In this document: positions 48,751 through 59,783 of the stretch, in pieces
Position numbering within the stretch: the first letter of the stretch is position 1
Layout: every line of letters begins with the position of its first letter
Assembly: GCA_003254885.1 (NCBI GenBank)
Contig: QANT01006499.1
Location: 1-59,783, forward strand
Source of the DNA: Purshia tridentata
Lineage: Eukaryota > Streptophyta > Magnoliopsida > Rosales > Rosaceae
DNA: 59,783 nt
Reading direction: 5' to 3'
The notes under the pieces: generated by a model
What the model was told of the DNA's origin: nothing
The model's input: only the letters and a program-made list of their open reading frames with translations
The model's database searches: none
Program-made: the position numbers and the translations under genes

Positions 48751-48994
48751 GTATGAATTATTCATATTTAAGATGATAAATATGTCTTGGCCAAAAAAAA
48801 AAAAAGATGATAAATATGTCAGAAATTGAGAAAGTGAGCAGAGCTTTAAAGGGATGAGAGTTTCTTTCTTTATTAACTGTATGAGTATTTATATTTAAGG
48901 ATGATGATGACATTGTTGTGGTCCAAATAAAAAAAGATGATGACATTGTCAGCAGTTGGAGAAAGTGAGCAGAGGGATTTAAGGGATGAGTGTT
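48751..48994. repeat. Diverged tandem duplication, ~115-bp unit
   Basis: Unit 1 (48751-48863) and unit 2 (48879-48994) share the order: gtatga, ttcatattta, agatgat, an A-run with ccaaa, agatgat, 'gagaaagtgagcagag' and 'gggatgag'. Non-coding. Each unit itself contains the agatgat block twice. Confidence 0.6.
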
Positions 48995-49722
48995 TTAATT
49001 AAAAAGTCCTATTTGTCCTCATTTTTACCTCATTATTTAATATATTGATTAAGGTTGATTAGTACTTAGCAAGTTGGAGACCTTATGGAGGGAACACACT
49101 AACTCCATAATAATGTTACTGTAGAAAGTAGCTAGCTAGCTTTCAAGTTTCAACCTTGCACCATGTACCGTTACTGTTTAGGCCTCCTAGGATCAATTTG
49201 GATAAAATAATTTAAAATAATGGATTTGAAAATTTGTTTTGGTAAGAGAAGAATGGACATGGATTCTAACAGTAAAAAAAATATTTATATACATTAAGGA
49301 AAGAAATATCACTAGACTAATAATTATTAGTAAATAAATTTATGACTTGAAAAAAAAGAAATTTATCTGTAAATTGAATTTGAGATTAAACCAATTTAAG
49401 TGAAATAAAAATATAATATTGTTAGATAAGTTGGTGACCGAAAATACTTGTAATATTATTAGACTGTAAATATGAATTATTAAAGGAGCTGTTATTTGTA
49501 CTCAAAAAATGACTACTTGCACTCTTTTTGTGTGAGAGCATTAGGGAATGTGAGAGGATAGTTTTGGAGTGCATTTATCATTTCTCATTTTTAATTAGAT
49601 TCCTTGTTAATTAGACTCTAAACAAGCATTATTTGCAATTTATTTTTGTGGAAGCACAAATTTGGAATAAAGAACAAAAGGATATATTAGATGTCCACTA
49701 TACGCAGCCAATAACATTTGAA

Positions 49723-49775
49723 CACGTGTCCAAGCTCCCACTTAATCCTCAACTGTGCCTCCTAACCTATATATT
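49723..49775 (+). promoter_or_regulatory. G-box and TATA box of the coiled-coil gene
   Basis: CACGTG at 49723-49728 is followed by TATATATT at 49768-49775, 51 bases before the ATG at 49826. This spacing gives a leader of about 25-30 bases. Confidence 0.5.
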
Positions 49776-49825
49776 CTCCAAAATTCAAAATTTCCAGAGT
49801 AATTTCAGAGCTCTACCCCTCTGCT

Positions 49826-50800
49826 ATGGCGCTCTCCGCTGCGTTTCGAGATCGACTTGAACACATGGAGCAAACTCGTAACCAACGCCTTTCTCTTCTC
49901 CAGGTTCTAAAGCAAACCTAGTCCGTCCGTCTGTTTGGTTGCATAAACAAAGGAGAAGAGCGAAAGAAAATTGAATTTTCATACGCTTTCTCAGGGGCCA
50001 AACGGAGCCAAATCTCATTAATTCTGGTTTCGTTTACAGTCGGAGAAAGAAGTGCAAGCAGCCAAGTCTCAGGTATTGGCGTCGAAGCTCGCAAACATGA
50101 GGGCCATGGAGCAGAGGTGCTTGGCGCTGGACCAAAAGATCGCATCGCAAAGCTTCAAGATCTGGGCTCTCAGGTCCGAGATCGAGAGCCTCGACGCGAA
50201 GTATCCGAGCGATTCACAGAAATTGAGGTATTAAATGACCTTAATTGATTACGTTTTTGGTTGAGGTTGAATTAGAGTGCAATGTTTAGATTGAAATTGG
50301 GATGAAACTTTAGGGATTTGAAGAGTGAGGTGGAGGAGCTAGAGGACTTGGAGAAGGAGAAGAACAGGTTCTATGAGTTGAAGGACTTTGAAATGAAGGA
50401 GTTTAAGCAAAATGTGGAGAAGTTTGTTTTAGAATGTCAAAAGCAAGTTGAAATTTTGAAGAATGGCATAGATCAGGTAAAAGGAACCTACCTCATATGC
50501 GTTTTTCTTTTAATCATTAACTATAAAGTGAGAATTTTTTTGTTTTTTTTTAAGTAACATAAAGATTCAAAAAATCGTCTCTCATTGTAAATCATATACG
50601 ATCAGGTTCAGTCGAGCTTTATCAAATTCCAAGGCAGTAGCAAATGCACAAGAAATTCAGAGATTGATGCAGCTGAGATGAGAAAGTCAGAGCTTTTAGC
50701 TATGAAAGAGGAGGTGGACAGAAAATTGGCTTCTAATTACCGAACAAGAGCTCAGTTGCAGAAGCAACTTCAGAATATTCTAATCACACACAAACAATAG
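49826..50800 (+). CDS. Coiled-coil protein of unknown function
   Basis: Four exons: 49826-49903, 50040-50227, 50314-50476 and 50606-50800, total 624 bases, 207 residues, all junctions in frame with GT-AG sites. The protein starts MALSAAFRDRLEHMEQTRNQ and is almost wholly charged and helical. Long heptad-like stretches (KSQVLASKLANMRAMEQRC, EVEELEDLEKEKNRFYELK) predict an extended coiled coil. No membrane segment, signal peptide or enzymatic motif is visible. Position next to the CacyBP gene suggests it may be the counterpart of Arabidopsis At1g30050, annotated only as tropomyosin-like; I recall this from gene order rather than sequence. A kinetochore or cytoskeletal role is possible but unsupported. 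The end of exon 4 is duplicated downstream. Confidence 0.8.
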
Positions 50801-50899
50801 ATCAGCATAGAATATCTAATTTTCATAAGATGTTAGTATGTTACCAGACTAGTGTAGTTTTGTGAAATGTTCTCAACGGGCTTTTCAAATGGGCTTAGA

Positions 50900-51091
50900 A
50901 AGAGCTCAGTTGCAGAAGCAACTTCAGAATATTCTGATCACACACAAACAATAGAGAAGTTATCTACCAATCCTGATCAGCATAGAATATCTAATTTTCA
51001 TACGATGTTAGTATGTTACCAGACTAGTGTAGTTTTGTGAGTACATCAATTTCATAAATGTTCTCAACGGGCTTTTCAAATGGGCTTAGAA
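50900..51091 (+). repeat. Tandem copy of the coiled-coil gene's 3' end
   Basis: Repeats 50747-50900 nearly base for base: the last ~50 coding bases, the stop and the following 3' flank. It differs by one base in the coding part (attcta/attctg). It also has two extra segments, after the stop (50955-50975) and near 51040-51056, which copy 1 lacks. The near-identity points to a recent event. Confidence 0.88.
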
Positions 51092-51334
51092 AAAACGGAC
51101 TCATTACATGGTTCAATCTATTGGGTCGGGAAAATCTTGTCTTCAAATAGCCCATGGTGCAGCCCATATAATAAGCCCTCACAATCCTCCATGTGTCCAA
51201 TTAGACTCTAGAACCTTCTTAGTTCTTTTAAGTACAAGGAATTTTCATTCTTGCCCCTCCCAACGAGCTTCTAGCATTTTCTTCTCGGCGCAGACGAAGA
51301 GGCTCTTTCTTGCTCTATCTAGTATCTGCCCAAA

Positions 51335-51342
51335 TATAAAAA
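51335..51342 (+). promoter_or_regulatory. TATA box of the CacyBP gene
   Basis: TATAAAAA lies 123 bases before the ATG at 51465, implying a leader of about 95 bases. It favours the 51465 start over an in-frame ATG at 51108. Confidence 0.55.
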
Positions 51343-51464
51343 CGTATCAAAACGGCCAGAGTCTCTCTGTTTCTTCTTCATCTTTTTATGTGACGCAGAC
51401 TCAATCAGCAATCAGAGTGCACTCACTCAGAAACTATCAAAACAAGCAGTATAGCAGAGGAGAA

Positions 51465-53230
51465 ATGGCAGAGGAAGTGGCCCTAGATTTGGAAGAGCTC
51501 CGCCACCTCCAGAGCATTGCCAAACGCCCCCGTATTCTCAACCTTATTTCCTCTGAAATTCGCACTTTGGAAAAGGTATCCAGTTCCTCATAAATTTCTG
51601 TTAATTTATTTGTAGTCAGTTTTTGGTTTTCCTTGCATATCTTTTTGTTGTTGTCACTTTTGGTTAAAAATGTACCCAATTTATTGTATTAAATTGGGTT
51701 TGTAGCTATGGAAGAAAATTGTGTATTTTTCGCTTTTCTCTGAAGTGAAGTGGGTTTTTGTGGTTTGTGAAAAATACTCTGCTTTTGCAATTATTGTGTG
51801 TTTTCTTTTTCAGTTTTTTGTTAGCTGGAGATTGCAAAACTTATAACTTTTGATCATACTAATCAGGGTTGCATCCACTTATGAAGAACATGATTTTGGG
51901 CTCTTTGGCTCAGTGTGTTTGTATTTTGTCTGTGAAAGATAAAAGTTTCTTCCTTGAGATTGCTGTCATTGTTACTTGTATAAACTACGTTTCCCTAGCC
52001 AGCCTGCTTGGAACCTCTGCACTAGAAACTTTTCCAAATCGAGTTTCAACCCACATGGTGTAATAAGATTTTAAGATTTTAATGTACCATGTGACGGATG
52101 AGCCCTTCTCAAATTCAGTTTTACCCTTCATAACAAGCCTTGATATGAACTTTGCTATGTTTTCTTATAGCTGCTAATGTGGTTTGATCAATGTACAGTT
52201 GTCAAAAGAGGCTGCTCCTTTACCATCCTTGCAAACCCCAGTTCCAACTCCAATTTCAACTTCAGTTAAGGTGCCTTCTACCCCAGCTCTGAATTATGTT
52301 ACGCTTGGATCATTCAGCTGGGAGCAAGATAATGAAAAAGTGAAGGTGAGAATGTTTTTACCCTGAAAGTGTTTTTGAGTAGGGTACACTTGTATATTGA
52401 CATGTTCTGCGGCAAGGTAACGTCAAGGAAAAATGAAACTATAATTTCACTTCAGCAGCAAAGTAGAACTTATGCTATTGTTCTCTGTTAAGCATGCTTT
52501 TCAATTTGTAAAATAAGGTTTTTGGGTCTCTATTAAATTGATTTGATTGTGGTTTGATCATCCTTCTTTCTTACTGCAGATATATATATTTCTGGAGGGA
52601 GTTGATCAGGAGAAAGTGGAGACTGATATCAAGCCTAAGTCATTTGATGTCAAATTTCATGATGTCCAAGGAAAGAACTACAGATGTGCTATACCTAAAC
52701 TGCACAAGGAGATTGTTCCCGAACAGTGCAAGGTGTTAGTTAAGCCTACAAGGGTCGTAATCACTTTGATTAAAGCTTCAAAGGGAAACTGGTTGGATCT
52801 GTATTATAAGGAGGACAAGGTAAGTTCTTACCTTTGGACTGCCCCACTTCAAGTTTAGCCAAGGGTAGAAATGAAACTAATTGTTTTATCATTTTGACCT
52901 TGCAGCTGAAGCCAAATCTAGATAAAGAGAAAGACCCAATGGCAGGAATGATGGACTTGATGAAGGTGAGATTCTCAAGCCAGCATGACCATGATATACA
53001 TTTGAATACAAACCTGTACATTGCCAATGTCATATATGAAAATATGCATGAACTCGTACTGAGCAAACACACACACACATACATATCTTTGGTGGGTTAT
53101 TTATTGTATGCAACGCAACTTGCAGAACATGTACGATGAAGGGGATGAAGAAATGAAGCGAACAATTGCCAAAGCATGGACTGATGCAAGATCTGGTAAA
53201 GCAGCTGATCCATTGAAGGGATTCAACTAA
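51465..53230 (+). CDS. CACYBP: Calcyclin-binding protein-like (CacyBP/SIP), CS and SGS domains
   Basis: Five exons: 51465-51575, 52199-52345, 52580-52819, 52906-52965 and 53126-53230, total 663 bases, 220 residues, which is typical for the family. Residues 1-40 form a helical N-terminus (LEELRHLQSIAKRPRILNLI) like the dimerisation helix of CacyBP/SIP. A CS domain (p23-like beta sandwich) spans about 75-165 (FSWEQDNEKVKIYIFLEGV, later YRCAIPKLHKEI). The C-terminal SGS region contains DPMAGMMDLMKNMYDEGDEEMKRTIAKAW. In animals the protein links Siah1 to Skp1 for substrate ubiquitination and binds S100 proteins and Hsp90; the plant role is less defined. It resembles Arabidopsis At1g30070. The frame is open upstream to 51108. 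Confidence 0.93.
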
Positions 53231-53639
53231 TTTGGGGAAAATGAATTCTTTAGTTTTGAAAGTCTTCAGTCGATATTTTGTTCCGTTGGTGTAATACTTG
53301 TGGCTTACTTATGTACGAGTGAGTCCTGGGAAACTTGTTGGAAACTTTTGTTTAGATGGTCTTTGGGTATTGTTATGAAATTCTGTCGCACGCATCTTTT
53401 CTAAATTTTCAAATGATAAGTCTGGTTTCCTGTTACTCTAGTTGGAATTAACTCCCATGGGAGAACCTTTTTTATTTCTTTGTTTTTGTGTGTTTTTTTT
53501 TTTAAAGAATCCAAAATCCTTTATTTTAAAGCCACACTCTCTGACCAAAAATATAATAAGAGTCAAAATCCTTATACTAAGCACTCGGTGAATTTTATCC
53601 GGGTTCATGAATTAAAAAAAGTTTCAAAAATATTCACAA

Positions 53640-53735
53640 ATTAACATTTAAATAGAAAAATGAAGTGGGAATGTTCTTGTTGGCCAAAAAAAAAAAACAA
53701 GTGGGGATNCAAAAAAAAAAAAGTGGGTATGTTCT
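53640..53735. other. Single-N assembly join in A-rich repeats
   Basis: An N at 53709 separates two similar pieces, each an A12 run next to gtggg-at and 'tgttctt'. As at 7178, this looks like overlapping contig ends joined by one N. Confidence 0.65.
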
Positions 53736-53739
53736 TAAA

Positions 53740-54221
53740 AGATTTTTAATCTATGGACTGACCAAGAAGTGCTACCCATTTCTAGAATCCGTACCAAATG
53801 AGATCACCTATCCTCTCTACCATTCAAAGTGTAAGTGGCAGATTGTCCTACAGATAAGTAAGAGGCAGATTGTCCTACAGATAAATTTGTTTGCTGCAAT
53901 GGAACTCATATTATAAAATGTCAGGAAACAGGGTCTATTTGAAATGTTCGAAATCATAAACTCATTTCACCAGCAGAAGAATAAAACTTTGCTGCATCGA
54001 GGGAGCACATGCTAAGCAAATAAAAAATAAGGTCAATCCATTCCTGGGTAACCGGTTCATAAATTAAATCTATTTCCATCTGAAAACAGCCAACCTTTTA
54101 TTGGGTTTTTCGTGAATCACACTTCTCAAACCCTTAATGTCCAATAGGCAATGATAACCTAATGACCACAGCACTAGGAAAGGTACATCTAACCATACAA
54201 GACAAATCAGGCTATGTGCCG
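53740..54221. other. Convergent 3' flanks of CacyBP and katanin-like genes
   Basis: No gene. A minus-strand AATAAA (54097-54102) lies about 120 bases past the katanin-like stop and may serve its polyadenylation. A short direct repeat (agaggcagattgtcctacagata, cut to its core 'gcagattgtcctacagata') occurs at 53837-53882. Confidence 0.5.
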
Positions 54222-59057
<4,836 letters not shown>

Positions 59058-59783
59058 TGCAGGGACAAATCTGAAGCAGAGGGAAAAGGAAAGAAAGGAG
59101 AAGAAAAAGAGAGAAATGTGATTTTCGCTCTCTTTCACTCTCTTCGAGCTCGCTTGTCAGTGTTCTCAATGAGCATACAGCGAAGAGGTAGAAGCGGAGC
59201 ATGTGTCTGAGTAGAAAATCCAAAAAAAATCACCATGTGGTTCAATATTTTAATTTTTAAAATGAAAAAGGCATTTTTTTTTTTCTAATAGAGACTTCGA
59301 GAGAGAGGGAGAAAGATTCAAAAATTATAGTCAAATAATTCACAAATTTAATGATTGAGGAAATTATGTGACGTGACCACTTTTGTTCATTTCGTTCAAA
59401 TGTTATAAATATACATTAAATGAAAGAGCAAAATAAATTAAAATGAAATGACAAATGTCAAATAATTTGTAAATCAAAATAACAAAAAAATCGAGACAAA
59501 TAGAATAATAAATTGACTATTTTCATATTTACTTTACATTATAAATAATAGAAATTTAGGATTAAATACCTAGTTTTAATACTTTTTTAAAAAACCAGTT
59601 TTGCTCATAATTTTTAAGTTTAACTACTAACTAATGAACTTGATTTTTAGAATAGGTCACAAATTTATAGCTCATTTGTTTTGGGTTTTATTTGTTTGAC
59701 AAATTTGGTATTCTACTATCTTTTGGCTCACATATGATGGGTCTTAGATAAAATTTATAAAATTTTAACAAAATTGCCCTTAA
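59058..59783. other. Upstream region of the katanin-like gene
   Basis: A CT-rich leader on the minus strand (plus GA-rich at 59080-59135), then AT-rich sequence to the window edge. No further coding frame is visible. Confidence 0.45.

Larger units (their letters stand above)
45805..49760. other. Intergenic region with microsatellites, no gene seen
   Basis: About 4 kb. It holds a CT run (46384-46414), a TA run (47869-47903) and a diverged tandem duplication (48751-48994). The longest frames (for example 47134-47400 plus) are hydrophobic, AT-rich chance products without domains. Confidence 0.45.

Overview
The window is nuclear DNA from a flowering plant, most likely a woody eudicot; Rosaceae would fit, but the sequence does not prove it. 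It is AT-rich, carries many TA, GT and CT microsatellites, and has genes with GT-AG introns. Several proteins are plant-specific: a 9-cis-epoxycarotenoid dioxygenase, a QALGGH zinc finger with an EAR tail, a chloroplast outer-envelope protein and a plant GH17 glucanase. Three runs of N and their flanks show it is a draft assembly.

Layout. 1-3300: intergenic. 3763-5577 (-): intronless NCED gene for abscisic acid synthesis. 5800-15900: about 10 kb with no convincing gene, holding microsatellites and a short TRIM-like retroelement remnant (12372-12655). 15200-16760: a hairpin cluster, an orphan first exon (-) and a long-inverted-repeat element. 17992-19352 (+): a MuDR/MULE-type gene split by a one-base frameshift and lacking its catalytic domain. 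22057-23001 (+): C2H2 zinc-finger/EAR repressor. 27536-28753 (+): F-box/kelch protein. 30162-30428 (+): OEP7-like tail/signal-anchored protein. 31227-38227 (-): CUL4, 17 coding exons. 38430-44190: intergenic with a MITE at 40018-40223. 44200-45804 (+): GH17 beta-1,3-glucanase, 3 exons. 49826-50800 (+): coiled-coil protein, 4 exons. 51465-53230 (+): CacyBP/SIP-like CS-SGS protein, 5 exons. 54222-59057 (-): katanin-like AAA ATPase, 11 exons.

How the genes relate. These are independent plant transcription units, not an operon. Two of them bear on ubiquitin ligases (CUL4 scaffold; F-box/kelch adaptor), and the CacyBP relative is a ligase-associated factor in animals. NCED supplies ABA precursor. 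From memory, the order NCED - F-box/kelch - GH17 - CacyBP mirrors Arabidopsis At1g30100 (NCED5), At1g30090, At1g30080 and At1g30070, so the backbone looks like an ancient conserved block with CUL4, OEP7-like, zinc-finger and transposon genes interleaved. Exon boundaries were derived by hand from splice consensus and reading-frame continuity; all multi-exon models close in frame. The most unusual points are the three-codon uORF overlapping the CUL4 start, a duplicated CUL4 splice acceptor that would create a stop, the rebuilt MULE protein with coding minisatellite, and two independent duplications of gene 3' ends.
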